DNA of 64,000 bases from positions 26,126,437-26,190,436 of the forward strand of contig CM032661.1 of the NCBI GenBank assembly GCA_019095985.1. Direction: 5' to 3'. The notes under the pieces are model-generated. The model made no database searches. It worked only from the letters and a program-made list of their open reading frames with translations, and was not told where the DNA came from. The position numbers were made by a program, and so were the translations under genes. Within the stretch, counting starts at the first letter, position 1. The number at the start of each line of letters is the position of its first letter. Origin of the DNA: Streblospio benedicti. Lineage: Eukaryota > Annelida > Polychaeta > Spionida > Spionidae. This document shows positions 1 to 12,959 of this stretch, piece by piece.

Positions 1-261
1 TTAATCAACTGAAAGCCAAGTTATAAAAAGCACATTGTAATTGCTATAGCAATCACAGCTTGCATAATTGCGCGAGCATTCAGTTACAGCACTTCTAATT
101 CCGCGCAAATTAGAAGAAATGCAATCATCTTTTTTTATACTCGAGTGTTCCATGCATAGTTTTCTTTCAATGCAACATGCCATCAATGCACGCATCTACT
201 AACATATCGTGTACATTTACATTTTCAAATATTTAGCTGTATATGACTTTGTTGTACTCAC

Positions 262-326
262 AAGACATTTGCTGGCATAGGTTTGCGGCCGTATTGGTCA
301 ACACTGGGCTCCTGGCGAAGGGTGTA
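262..326 (-). CDS. TEPP-like gene, exon 7 (last one seen)
   Basis: Acceptor GTTACAG, donor GTGAGT. Reads YTLRQEPSVDQYGRKPMPAN then V, ending in phase 2, so coding continues beyond the left edge. I see no further exon in bases 1-261. Confidence 0.75.
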
Positions 327-3300
327 CTGTAACAGAGAGCACCAGCTTTAACACAGGTGGATTGTGGAATAAATATAGCTAGCTTTTATACAATGTACAT
401 TATTGTAGGAAAAATACCAGTGCTACATGAACCTCGCACGGATTAAAAGAAGCACTTAGATTCTACTTGGATTGACTTGGATTGAACTGTGCTTAGGTAA
501 ATTAGAAGATAGGAAAGAAATGGTTTAACAGTTGTAGGTTATATCAAAATAAACTGTATTCTGCCAGTAGTACTCACCCGCCATGACCCTGTGACCTCTG
601 GCCTCAGATAGCGCACAGCGTAGCCATTGAAACACAGCTCTGAAAACAGCGTAGCCACGTAAACCGATTACCCTAGATGTCATCAACCAAAGTTCACGTA
701 TCTACAGTGATTTCTTTTAAAGGAGTGCTGATTGTTAGAATGTGAATGGATACTTTGTCTTTATCGTGACCTTAATCCCCTGGATACATGTACAATGGGT
801 TACACTGTAGTTTGTTCATTTTCATTGATTGTATCCATTGGAAATATTCTCTAGAACATAACTTTAGATTATTTGCGTTATGAAATTATACTCTCTCTGG
901 AGCGCCATAAACGAACTTGAAGGGTTTGATAATGTTTTACTAGGTGCATGTAGCATGAAAAAAAGCTGTATTTTCTAATCATAGTCAATGAAACACTATT
1001 ATGCATATCTACATTTCATGATTATTTGTTTATGAAGCAATATCCTGAATCAATTTTGTTCATTATCTAAATTGAACACGAATCGTAATTCATTATTGAT
1101 AGTTGAATAAAAAAATAGCAGTGACATTTACGAAGATGGCCACAGATGGCTTGGAAAAGGACGGGGATTAATTTTGAGACTTCCAATTAGATTATGCAAT
1201 TATTTCGTGAAATATTTCTTGTACTTATCTATAAAAAATGAAAAGGGGTTAACTATTGCATATATAATACAATAACCAAGTGTAAAAATAAACAAGCTCA
1301 AGCTTAATTTTCAGAGACTCTTCACATTCACATTGGTAACCTCTATATTCTTAAGATAAAAACCACATTCATGTATTATGATTCTATTCATGTATAGATA
1401 GTAGTATGGTCCATTGTTACTCTCATAGCATGGGTTTTATCATAATGTGTTAATTTAGATTAAACATCTTGCAATTATATTTAATGTCAGTTGTTTGAGC
1501 AATATATAAGAAGGATTAATATCTACCATGTGTTAATAACTAAATAGGAGAGTGAGGTAGACTTACTTTTGTCTGGGAGCCGGATGTTGTAGCGCTCAGG
1601 AGATCTGTTGAGGAAGTCAGACCAGTCGAGAGCCGTGTTCCTGAGGTGTTAATGCAGTACATAAAGTTTCCAATCATAATATTAGTATGTGGGGAAAACT
1701 GAGCTAATGTTTTTCAGCTTATGATTATAAAATACTTCTGCTCGCTCACCATCCACCCATATCTCTTTCCCAGTCCCCCGACCTCAGACGAGCAGAAAGA
1801 TAGATCTACACACGGTGACAAGCTCACCAATCCGTCTGTTTATATCCGTCATTTCAATGTTCAAATTAAAAGACACAATATAAAACTTATATAAAAAGAC
1901 ACCCTTCTTTACCACTACCAAGAGGAGTTAAGTACTACGTATCAAAATGAAGAGGAGGGTAAAGTCTTAAACATGCAGGATAGAAAGCTTGGAGGCAGCA
2001 GACTTACTGTAGCTCGTCCTTGTTGTTGGTGCTGTAAGCGGAGTACATCACTTTACGGCCTGTGTCCGTGCACTCCTAGAACAAACACAAGCTAGGTGAG
2101 TAGACATAATCCACACACTCTTTCTTGCATAATCTGGAGACAAGTATGTCCAACCAATTAAGGCTCTTTAAGATACTCGAAATATTCATGAATTGAAAGC
2201 GTGTATTTATTTTTTCTACAAACGTAAGTGTTGTTAACAATTGAGTTAATTACAGATTCACTTTCACATTGAGCGTGATATTCTGAATATACATGTAGCA
2301 TCAATGCTACGGCAAGTCGAACAGTTAGAAAAGCGGGAGAAAAGTTGTCTATCAACCGATATATTTGTTAGTTGAGCCCATATTAAGAAAGATTTGTCCA
2401 TTGTGAATTATGATCAGCCCTTAGTCTTAATAGACACTATCTTTGAACATGGTTCAAAATACCTAACCTGTTTTAACATACATGTACATAACTTACATGT
2501 ACTGTACATGCAATATATGGCACATGTAAAATTTCCAGCACAATAGTCTGCACACATTGATTGATGCCACAGAAAAACCTACACCATGGGTTAACCAACT
2601 AAAGAGCAGATAAGTGCCCGCTGAATTCGCTCATTCAACACCAATTACTCATTATGCAACCTTTCATGCAACTGCAAAAGGCGCCTTGTAATATAAACGG
2701 TGAACTTGGTAAGAATGATGGAGATACCAAAAACATGTTGCAATGTACGTATACCAGAGGATAAACTCTATGAATGTTTTATATATTGATGTTTCATAGC
2801 CCTCGTTTAAGCAAGCACACAGTGGAGGTTTAGTTGCTAGAAATGGCACAATACTTCCTTTGGTGGGGACTAAAGAATAAAGCTCATTCAATGCAGCTCA
2901 TGGTTTTATGTCTATTTGACCAGTGCCAGCTATGTCATTTTATATCATAGGATTTCGGAGAGATTTCAATGATATAGCCATTAAAGGCAGAGACGAGAGG
3001 CTTATATTTATGAGCATAGTTACATGTATATTCAAAAAAGCGAGCCTACAAATTAGTTGCACAAAAATTTAATTTAGTTCCATAAATATTGCAGAACATT
3101 TTGTTGGTAAACAGCAATTTGTACTTCACTTTCACCTCATTCATTTGATTAAATGGAAGCACATGTAGTAAATATATGTAAATGATTATATTGAGCATTA
3201 GCAGTAATATGTTTAGATAAACATAAACAGGTAGTGAGTATTCTCAGGACATAATCATATTATGTATTGACGTACCTTCAATATTCTAATATGTAATATA

Positions 3301-6052
3301 CTAATATATATGACTAATTGATGCAAGCGAGTCGTTAGTGACATGAATAATCCTTTGCTTGTTAGTGAAATAAATCTCTATATTATAAATGTATGCATAA
3401 TTTTAATGGAATACGTTTTCCAGCAATCGTTGAAGAAACATTGTGTGGCAATATTTGTATTGCGTCTTATGGAAGACACTAGACTACAGATAGCACAAGC
3501 GTAGACGGCCTTCTTGCAAAGTAACATACATGTACAGCCAGGCCAGACATACCTTGATGTTAAACGGGTACGAGGCTTGAGGGAAGATGGACGATCGGGC
3601 GCGGTGGTAATCCTCTAAAACAACAACACAAGCATTTACGTTATTCAAAATGAAAAGGCCACACGTGCAACCATGTATCTCTTGTTATAATGCGTGTGAA
3701 GGGGAAATATAACCGTTTTCCAGCAAAGTTGGCAGTATATAATTTGCTATTGGGCATATTGAGTATTCTGCTCATTAATAGGACGTGTGGTGTCAATTCC
3801 TGTCTGCTTACTGAAAGCCGCTTGGCGATCTTTTTGTACTAGCTAGGTCTGCACGGCTAGAAGTTAGTGAGTACTGAATCAACATAGACGCATAAGTATT
3901 TCGCTGTTTTATATTGGTTCACTTAAATGAACCACAATACACATAGGTGCCATACTGTAACTTGACGATTGTACCCAAGGATCCAACTAAGTTCTAGCTA
4001 GCTCATCTAGCTGTCACTTACCTGGCCCACATGACGTGGCAGTGCGGCTGTGCTCTTCGGGCAGCTTGTGACCAGCCGTGTCCATGTCCATACGGCGGAA
4101 CGAAGGCAGCTTAGGGTTGTACAGCTCATGCTTGACTGCTGCCAAACGGACCTAAATCAGAGGTTGTAGCTTTACAGACGTGTTCATCACCAGGCCCGTA
4201 GCAAGTAACTATGAGTCTGGTACGGTCATTTCAAATTATTGGTCAAATGCAAGAAAAACAAGATGTATGTGAGTCCTCAAATCACTTTGGCGTTTGGGGG
4301 AGGGGGTGGGGTTGCGCTGTCTCAACTTCAACTCCCAATGGATCTTTTCTAAATTCAACTCATATTGAATGGTCTCCGAAGTCATATAGAGGCTATGTAA
4401 TGGACAAAATTGACTAAGATTGCAAGACAAAATTGTTTATCAAATCATTGATAAGGACATTGCCGTTGCCCTTCATGTCAATAAATAACACTCACCTTAT
4501 GCAGGTCATTCTTTTATATGAGGAGTTGAGGAAAAAATGTTAGTAGCGATCATGATGGAAAATAACAAAGCAAATCAAAGAATAGTGGAAGTATGTATTG
4601 GGTTCAACGAGACGCGACAATACGACCGGTTCTGGGCTGTTTCATTGAAAAGTGATAATCTCTATATAAGGGCACGACTCACACAAATTTTTCTTCTATA
4701 AAGACCTCGTGATAAAAAGTAACACAAAAAACGTTTCCAATGTTTTATGATGACGTTACTTTTACACAGTAACAAGACAGTGTTCTTTTTGGATCCCATT
4801 GGGCCCAAGTGAATCGTGATATATTTCCATAAGTATATTAGATGTATAAATCTATTTTAGGAGAAGATATGAATAATTTTCCGTCCCACTTAAAACCGTT
4901 CTTTATTTTTTTTGTTTATGCCATACATTATGTGTGCCCTTAATTTGTATGCAGAGACAATTTTCATTATACCCCACTAAGAGTCCTATCAGTCATCTTC
5001 CATCATATGTGCCTCTTAGGATATCCCATGTTGTTTGATGTCAAACACAGAGAAGAAAGCATGCACCTCATGGACATTATTATTATCAACAGTATAACAA
5101 TGGCTCGCTTTGATCGTAGACAATGTATGTTGTTTGCTGTGAAATTAGTAACTTGTAAAGAATATCAGCCTGACTATCAGGCTGTATTTCAATTGATATA
5201 CATATGTGTTACAGATGACTAAATGCGGATTGAAGTTCTTCCCAAGGTGCAACAACCAGGATTGTGTGTCTCCATATTACGAATACATGTAGAGATGATA
5301 ACCTGGGTTACAAAGTAGTTGAATGAATTAAATTCAAAACCCACATTGTGAGTCAAACTATCAAAAGAAGATAAAAGAAAAGGACAAAAAGAAACAAAGA
5401 AATACGGATTAAAGTTTAGAATAAAAGAAAATAGACAGACACGAATAGGAAATCAGAATCATACTCCACTAAATGTTATAAATACAGTGCAAACTCCATT
5501 GTAAACAATAAATATACGATATGTGAATTCGAAAAACGATATTCTTGTACATGTATAGGCGGAAAAAATACTTTCATTGGTGCATATTTTATGGGCTCCA
5601 AGTGCAGCATTGTAACGTGTCCAATAAACTGCAAACATGTACACGCAAAATGTATGTCAATCTATGTAGAAGTTGTCAATGATACGGATGTTGAGCTATT
5701 TAAATTCTAATACATCTGTCTGTGTTGATCTTAATGTGTGTAGGCCGTCACACTGTACATACACACGGTTATGTCTGCGTCAATTTCTTGGAAAATTGTA
5801 GATACATGTAGTATGTGGTAGAATACTTATTAGCGATGAAGAGATGATCATTGTACCAAAAATACATTGCAACAGTGGTGATAATGATTTACGGCGTCAA
5901 GGGGTCATGACATGGTCTTTTCAGTTGCGGTCACTTTTGTCGTAGTCACTCACCGAGCCCCCGGGCATGTGCGGAGTGCTGTAACTATACGGCGGCACAT
6001 CCATAGACAGGATGCGGTCACTGTGCACAGGTTTCACCCCAATAGTGGTCAT
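262..6052 (-). CDS. TEPP/SPMIP8-like ciliary or sperm microtubule-associated protein, 3' end outside window
   Basis: Seven minus-strand exons join in phase (complement of 5954..6052, 4022..4151, 3553..3614, 2008..2075, 1567..1640, 578..639, 262..326) to give 186 residues plus two bases. Each edge has GT/AG. The protein starts MTTIGVKPVHSDRILSMDVP and later contains KECTDTGRKVMYSAYSTNN, LDWSDFLNRSPERYNIRLP, LCFNGYAVRYLRPEVTGSWR and YTLRQEPSVDQYGRKPMPAN. It has no signal peptide or membrane segment and is rich in Tyr, Pro and Arg in short linear motifs, as in proteins that line the lumen of axonemal doublets. From memory the pattern is closest to TEPP/SPMIP8; that family name is an inference, the exon structure is seen. 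The last exon ends in phase 2, so at least one more exon lies beyond base 1. The gene is divergent from the VWDE-like gene. Confidence 0.7.
578..639 (-). CDS. TEPP-like gene, exon 6
   Basis: Acceptor TTTTCAG, donor GTGAGT. Reads LCFNGYAVRYLRPEVTGSWR, phase 1 to 0. An upstream AG (CATCTAG) would bring a stop into the frame, which decides for this acceptor. Confidence 0.8.
1567..1640 (-). CDS. TEPP-like gene, exon 5
   Basis: Acceptor CCTCAG, donor GTAAGT. Reads NTALDWSDFLNRSPERYNIR then LPDK, phase 2 to 1. Confidence 0.8.
2008..2075 (-). CDS. TEPP-like gene, exon 4
   Basis: Acceptor TTCTAG, donor GTAAGT. Reads ECTDTGRKVMYSAYSTNNKD then EL, phase 0 to 2. Confidence 0.8.
3553..3614 (-). CDS. 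TEPP-like gene, exon 3
   Basis: Acceptor TTTTAG, donor GTATGT. Reads DYHRARSSIFPQASYPFNIK, phase 1 to 0. Confidence 0.8.
4022..4151 (-). CDS. TEPP-like gene, exon 2
   Basis: Acceptor ATTTAG and donor GTAAGT on the minus strand. Reads VRLAAVKHELYNPKLPSFRR and on to ATSCGP, phase 0 to phase 1. No stop in the chosen frame. Confidence 0.8.
5954..6052 (-). CDS. TEPP-like gene, exon 1 (start codon)
   Basis: ATG at 6052-6050, 33 codons, ending GGCTCG before donor GTGAGT. A candidate 3' splice site (TTATAG) lies 25 bases upstream of the ATG (edge at 6077), so a non-coding 5' exon farther right is possible. Ends in phase 0. Confidence 0.75.
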
Positions 6053-6236
6053 TGTGATGGTCAGTTACAGCAGCCTCCTATAACACAACCACTGTTAGGC
6101 TAGTCTACCGGCGCATTTCAGCCATCAATTTTAAGAATGATCTATATATAGTCATCCGTGGTTGACAAATAACATTGTTATTATAGTGAAGATTCATCTA
6201 TCCTGGTATTTGTACATTAATATACAGTCTAATACT

Positions 6237-6544
6237 TTGAACCAATGGATATATACAAGAAACCATGTACGCTTTCATCCATACTTTGGTCTTCCTCAGA
6301 CTGTCAATACTACAAACATAAAAGTCTGAACAATACTACAGAGAAAGTGTGGAACAACCTTCTTTCTTCGCACACAACCAGCATAAGGGGGAGGGGGGGG
6401 GGGGCAAACAACAGCTTGTTAATCCTGTAGTATTGTTAAGACTTTTATGTAGGTAGTATTGACAGTCTGAGGAAGCCCAAAGTATAATATGAGTGAAAGC
6501 TTACAAGGTTTCTTGTATGATACATGTATATCCATTGGTTCAGA
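6237..6544. repeat. MITE-like foldback repeat, about 300 bp
   Basis: Arms of about 100 bp: the left arm starts TGAACCAATGGATATA and the right arm ends TATCCATTGGTTCA, with matching inner text (CCTCAGACTGTCAATACTAC inverted). The loop contains a G-run near 6388-6403. No protein is encoded. A non-autonomous DNA element is the likely origin. Confidence 0.7.
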
Positions 6545-8233
6545 GAATTAAACTGTATATTTAAATAACATTGTATTTATGAGTCTTTGCATGCCTTTTA
6601 TGACACATATGCACTAGAGAATACTTTTGATTCTGATAAATAAAACATGTTGCATTATCGTTATTTCCATTTCAACTCATAGAACTTTCCTTATGCCATG
6701 AGACAAGATTCTCAGGGTAAACCAATAGATTAATGTTGGTATGTAAGTAAGATCTGCATTCAGTAACAAAACAAAGCGACAGAACCATTTACTCGAGTCC
6801 ATACAGACAAACTTCCTGTCTATCGAATTGAATCAAATTCAATACGCATGTTTAATCGGGTTTAGAAATGAGTGATTAAATGCTGATATAGTAGTTTATC
6901 ATACATCATAATCTAGGGGAAATCTGAACGATCAAAGTTGAACAGGTAACATTACAAAATAATACTCAATCAAATCGAAATCAAACGCAGAGCTTCCGCG
7001 CATGTTTGATGCACAGCTTTATGGAGAGACGCACCCTACAGAAACCAAACCCCGTCATTTAGACAGGTCTGCAGAGTTACCCCATTACCCATAATTATTG
7101 CATGTGTTCAACTGTTATAGACTACAAGAGCTCACGTAGAAAAGAAATGAAATGTTTCCATTTAGAAGAGAACACATGTCATTAGACTTTATGCTAATTA
7201 ATGGCATTAATATAGAACGATTCCCAAAATGGCCGATATTTCCATATTTCTCTACTTAGCAAAAGCAATCTAGGCCTCTCGCCCAAATTGAAATATCACC
7301 TCGCATTATTTAATTTAACAGTCATTAACAAATACGAATATTTCTATTTTGTTACCAGGGTATATCTTTTGCACTCGAATTTATCAATATAGGCCTACTG
7401 TGAATGGCATCCTCAAACGTTGCACTAGCCACACACCATCACCCTCCCTCTCTTCACAAATGCCGTTGAACCTCTCACCTGTGCTAATGATTTTATCCAG
7501 ACGACTAATGTGTCCTCAAACAATCGTCGCCCGCTAAAACAAGCGTAATTCACTTACCAAGAGCTTGTAAGATTCTCTGTGTCGTCTGGGCGACTGTAAA
7601 CATGGAGTGCTATACACATATGTGTCCACATACAAGTCACACACATACAATGTAAGGCGAAATCTGGAGTACTTGTCCGAATATAACAAGTAAAATGATT
7701 GACAGCGAATGGCTTGGTTCGTGCATATTGGTATTTTGTGGTTTACATATGATTTTGAAAAATGCCTCTTGTGGGTTACATCCTAGGTGTGCCACGAACT
7801 TGGATAGATAAAACTATGACCTCACTGAATGTGGACTCAATAGAATCGTAATTCTAAAAGGAAAGAAAACATGAGACAAAAACAAACCACCCAAATCATG
7901 TGTTTTTATTTGTAGGACCAAAGTATTCGATTGCTAAGCCTCGACTGTTGAAAATTATAACATAATGTAAAACACCTGTATGAACACACGATAATAGAAA
8001 CCAAAGACTAGGGGAATCATTGATACTAAAACATTAAAGAAGCAATAGAAATCAGCAACTTTCATATTTCATACTTCAAATATTTACACATATATTTCTG
8101 TCACAGTGGATGCCACACACAAACATCTTTCAAAAAAGAGCACAGACCAAAGTAATAAGACCCATGGGACACGTGTCAACTTATGCCAAGAATCAACTTT
8201 CTGCAAATTGTACATTTAGTCAGGCAATAAAAA

Positions 8234-8325
8234 CATTTCTATTATAAACTAGTATTAAGTGGAACATTATATAGGTGTACACCTAGATTATATTATGTGC
8301 CACTTAATATGTTGTAATAGAAATG
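8234..8325. repeat. Imperfect 92-bp palindrome
   Basis: CATTTCTATTATAAAC on the left pairs with GTTGTAATAGAAATG on the right, centred on GGTGTACACC. Probably a small foldback remnant. Confidence 0.6.
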
Positions 8326-9364
8326 ACATGTCGTCTTTCATGCTTTTAAAAATAGAGTGCATGCCAAAAAGAACATATGTTTGTAAATATTTAACACAAA
8401 AAATGTCTTTTAAGCTAGTTTTTAATCAGGCCAACTTTTACCTGATTCTCTACGGTATGTAATGTGGATCAAAGGTAGAGAAAGGACCATGAATAAGTAA
8501 ATGGATTGATCCATGTCCAGCAGAAAGGTATCGATTATACACTGGACGGGCAGATTATACAACCAAGCTCTAAACGTTAAAAGCTCTTATTGTTATATCA
8601 TAAATCATCAAGTCTAAGAGACAGCGCATATTATCTGTTGAGCAAGTATTTGAATTATCACATGCATGAATTAAAAAAAAATATTCCATTTAAATACATT
8701 TTGAGAAAGTTTAGGTGTAAAGATACTGCAAGCTATTTTAAAGCTCTATACATGCATCATTGGGCATAATCAACATATAGTTAATTGATATCAGCCCGCT
8801 GTTATGTGATAATGATCAATAAGTCATGGTTTTGTGACAATTGACATTAGTTTAAAAAGCCCACTACTAATCACTATAGTCGGGTGAATATTATTTTTTA
8901 TTATTAAGAACGTAGTTTATTCCAAGTATTAACGACTAACTCATGAAGACATGATTGTAATGACAAATCATTGCTCGAAACTCAACAACTTCGAACTTTA
9001 AAATGTAATGTATTGTAATGTATTATTATTAGAAAAAAAGTAATTTATTGAAATTTGATATCTATACCCCCACCCCGCGTTAGTATATAGTGTCGATCTA
9101 AAATTCAGGTGTTGTTAGACTTACCTTTTCGGTCCGATCTCTCTCTGGGTGATAGTGCCTATAGCAGTAGGTTAGATAACCTATGTCCATCCTTACAAGT
9201 TGTTTTGGGGGGAAGTACAATTATAAAATTTGACCCATGATGGAAAAACTGTAATTGGTCACGTATTTGTGGTACGAACAACGTGGAGGCTACATTATGC
9301 AGCGCTTGGTAAATAAACGTTTAACGTGCAATGTACGTAAAACGTTTGGACATGTGCGCGAATA

Positions 9365-9530
9365 TACATGTAGTCTCGATCAACCAGATCCTGGATCGAT
9401 CCTGTTGTGAGAGGCCTCACTTCGTCCCAACCTTCAAGCAGTAATCATAACGTAATACAAAACCATGAAAAACTGCGCACACAAATGACAGGGCAATGTA
9501 GTCTCGATCAATCAGACCCTGTTATGAATG
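9365..9530. repeat. Direct repeat of a short motif (TAGTCTCGATCAACCAGA type)
   Basis: TGTAGTCTCGATCAA(C/T)CAGA(T/C)CCTG occurs at about 9368 and 9498. A diverged version (TAGTCTGGAACAACCAGACC) occurs near 50330. This suggests a dispersed element whose ends I cannot define. Confidence 0.35.
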
Positions 9531-11209
9531 CAAAAGATAGGCTGGCTGAACGAGGCTAAAAGGACAATCTTGTACCCAGCCTCGGTTTTGAATAAAATTG
9601 CACCCCCACCCCCACTTCGACTTATAAACTATTGCTTTTAATATGCAAGAATGCTGGGCATTAAAAATGTTACCCACAAAGAGCGATTTTTACAAAGAGG
9701 ACCTACACAAACACAGTGCATCAAGCATTTTATGTTCATCAGGTTACATCCTGCCATTATGACATCACATTACCGTAGCACGGAAGCAGACAGAAAACAC
9801 AGACGGTTCTAAAGGACCCTGAAGGTGCACAAAGAAAATATTGTTTTGATTTTATCTCCTATTAAGCCATGTTTCAATAGTTGACTTGTGTTTGTTGTCC
9901 ACTTTTACAAGAGCATGAAGTGTGTCACTTTTATGGTGCTGCACTCAAAGTAATAGCTTTCTTCTGCCCATTGATGGGGCCATAACAATATAATGCAAAG
10001 AAGTGTGTTCGGGGTTAAATTTCTATCAGCGTACATAAGATATAAGCTGAAGGGCACCTTCATTTTCCAATGAACATTTAGCATTTCCCTATGATAATTT
10101 AACACCCCGCCCTCTCGTAAAGAAAAAAAAAGGGAAAAGGAAAACACGGTAGATACTTCTCAAATATGTAGATCTACAATTTGCTTGTATATATTTCGGC
10201 TAATCACAGTAATACAGCGTCAGGAGAAAAAAGAGAAAACGAATTGGGACTGAACTTTTGATACTTAAGGAAATGTTGTATCACTTTAGCAGCTACTCTC
10301 TTTCTATCTAATATTAATGTGTTGACAGTGACTATTATCAGCCTATCCACTTTGCCAACACATACTTTAGATAGTTTAATGACAATCTTTGTTTTTATGA
10401 AGTGTTTATGTGGTGTACATAGTAAAAATGTGGTTCAGGATGCATATATAAGTGTGGTTGCCATATTGTAGTATTTCATAGAAATATTGTGATATTATGG
10501 AATATGCAGGGATGATTGTCTCTTTCATTATTGGTAAGTTTGCGCATTTCTAAATTTGTCAGTATAAATGTAGAAACCGTCATCAATCACATTCACAGTG
10601 ATGAAAGTATTACCCACCAAAGTAGCATAGGTAAGGCAACATTTCAAATTCTTGTGATTCATTCCATTGAGTCCATCCTTGTCAATTGGCTTGACCATAT
10701 GCATTGGTAATTTTGATCAACATTAACGACGACGTTTCCAGATAATTTAATGTCTAATATAATCAAGTTATTCACTGTCAGTACCCACTTACCTCCAAAC
10801 CCATATTAAAATAGCCGAGTCACATCAGATGCGTGTACGATGTATGCACTATGTATTTTTCACCATTCGCCAGCCGGACATCGGTGGTCACTAGCCAGGA
10901 GATGGGGGCCGGTGGGTCATCGCTGGAGGCACCAGTGAATTTTTAGTTGGAGCTAAACGTGGGCGATGTCTCCACCAATGTTCCGCATCCTCCATGGATC
11001 CTTAACCCACCCACGAATGCATCAGTCATGCATTGGTCAATGTCCCACTCTGGTGCCTTCTCGGAAGTTAAACTTTGACAAGCTGTAGATCGGGCTAGGA
11101 CCATACTAGTGGGCATATCATGAAATGAGGTTAAAATTCTCCTTGTGTACCATAGGCCAATTATGATGGAACGCTAGATGGCAAGGCTGGATGACCTCTG
11201 TCAGTCGTC

Positions 11210-11340
11210 AAGTGTTGTAACTGTTTACAGTTTCTATAATCATGTGTCAGAACTGTTTGTTTTCCCCGATGCCAACTGCAGGGGATTTATTGATTGTATT
11301 GATCAGCTTAGCGGGAGCTGCGAACGCGTCTGTAGACCAC
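11210..11340 (+). pseudogene. Possible decayed exon with chitin-binding (CBM14)-like spacing
   Basis: After a TTTACAG acceptor-like site one frame reads FVFPDANCRGFIDCIDQLSG then SCERVCRPPG before a stop. The F-P-D-x-N-C-R-G-F-x-x-C pattern recalls peritrophin-A/CBM14 domains. No start, no convincing donor and no neighbouring exons were found, so a decayed exon or chance are both possible. A second frame over the same bases looks signal-peptide-like (DLLIVLISLAGAANAS). Confidence 0.2.
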
Positions 11341-12866
11341 CGGGAGCCTCATAGGACCGCCAGGGGGCCATTGGGAGGGGTACGAGACTGGCTGCAAAGG
11401 ACGCGGGTGCACATTCCAAGCTGCTTGCTGGCTGCACCATTGGTGGTCAAAACAATAAACTGTTACTTAACGACAATACACATCAACAACCTGTCAATGA
11501 TAAAAAGAGACAGGGACTGACCTGTAGGTGAGATCAAATGGACTGAAACAAATACACGTGACTTAACTATGCAGGGCAGTTGACTGACTGTAGGCTTTGT
11601 AAGAATCGGTAGCCATGGTTACCTGCGGAAGCAAGATGCGGTCCACTATGGGAGGATCTGGGCTTTGGAGATCAGGCTGCCCAAAATGGTCTAGCTGTCG
11701 CAAACTTTTAACACAAGTCCTCACACTTATATTGAGTCAGCAAAGGCCTACGATGTTGCTGACGAGCTTTGAAATGGCATTGCAACGGTCTCTCTGTCAC
11801 CATCACAGCCTCGCCCATGTCCAATTTGGACCGCGGGTGATGATATTGTACCGAGCGGACGAGCGGACGGGCACTTCGTAGAAGCAAACTTGAACCACTT
11901 TTTATTCAAAAGAAGGTCGTGGAATATATGTATATCATCATTGTGATAAAACACGATAATTCACACTGTACATGATAGATTTAGACATGAAACATGTCAT
12001 AACCTTTGCATTTACAATACATAAATGCTTTGATATAGGACCACAATTGTTTGATCCATCTTGCCTTATCATCTTGTAAAATATAATTAATTCCAAACAG
12101 GTGATAAGAGAAAGACACATATGAACGATATTAATTCTAAAGTGTTAGTAGTTACAGCACAGCATACTTGCTAATAGGCTATTTTTTAACTCACAAGTAG
12201 GCTACTTCAGGCACTAATATGTTACGGCGTTAAACAGTCCATTGTACACGTGTCTTGCCCTCCAAAATATAGACACATGAGCAGATTTTAATAATTGAAA
12301 CACCATTAGCCAAAAATACACACCATGTCAATTTTGATAAGGCATGTGAAGGTGTCCTTTGAGTGACACATCGTGAAGCTATCTTTTAAAAGTGTCTTGT
12401 AATCAATCCTGACGTGTCAGATCGTCTTACCACTGTATTATTCATTTAATATTTTCTTAAACAGTTCAAAATGTTGTGTATTTTGTTTCGCATATCACAA
12501 GAAGATACTGAAGGAGCGAGAGGGGGCAAAGCGAAAAATGCTATTCCACACCTCGTTCAACAATGAAAAATTTGAAATATTTGTCATATGCACACACTTT
12601 TTGTTGAGAATTTTTAAAATGCAAACATGTACCAATGATCGGCGTGTGTGAGGTACAAAAGAAGAATAAGCAAAAACAAAGAAATAACGTTCTCATATAC
12701 GACACAATAAACCCGGGCACTCTTTTTTTTAATCTATCATGCACACACGACATCTACAGTGGAACATGTCTTACATTACCAGATGTGAAAAGCGTCTCCA
12801 TAAGACAGACTGGTGTTAAGAGATCGGCCACATCGAGAGGTTTCGCTGTACTTGTGACTGTTTCAG

Positions 12867-12959
12867 CCTATGCTGGGTTGGTGGCGGCCGGTGGCGGGGC
12901 GGCGGCGGCGGCAGGGCGGACAGATGCCATCACCAACGCCAGGCACCTGACGGACGCAT
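12867..12959 (+). CDS. Candidate GC-rich exon upstream of VWDE-like gene (doubtful)
   Basis: Acceptor CTGTTTCAG and donor GTGAGT flank 93 bp that read AYAGLVAAGGGAAAAAGRTD then AITNARHLTDA in phase 1 in and out. GC content and splice sites resemble the confirmed exons, and phase 1 would permit splicing to the exon at 15514. No start codon is attached and the Ala/Gly-rich sequence has no recognisable domain. Confidence 0.25.

Larger units (their letters stand above)
2076..5953 (-). other. Introns of the TEPP-like gene
   Basis: The large introns 2076-3552 and 4152-5953 are AT-rich. No conserved open frame or RNA gene is visible. Several TACATGTA/ACATGTA octamers occur (for example near 2480-2530). 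The short frames inside lack splice-site support and are treated as noise. Confidence 0.5.

Noticed and set aside
1-195. 64-residue minus-strand frame as terminal exon of the TEPP-like gene
   Set aside because: No acceptor in the needed phase and no family-like sequence.
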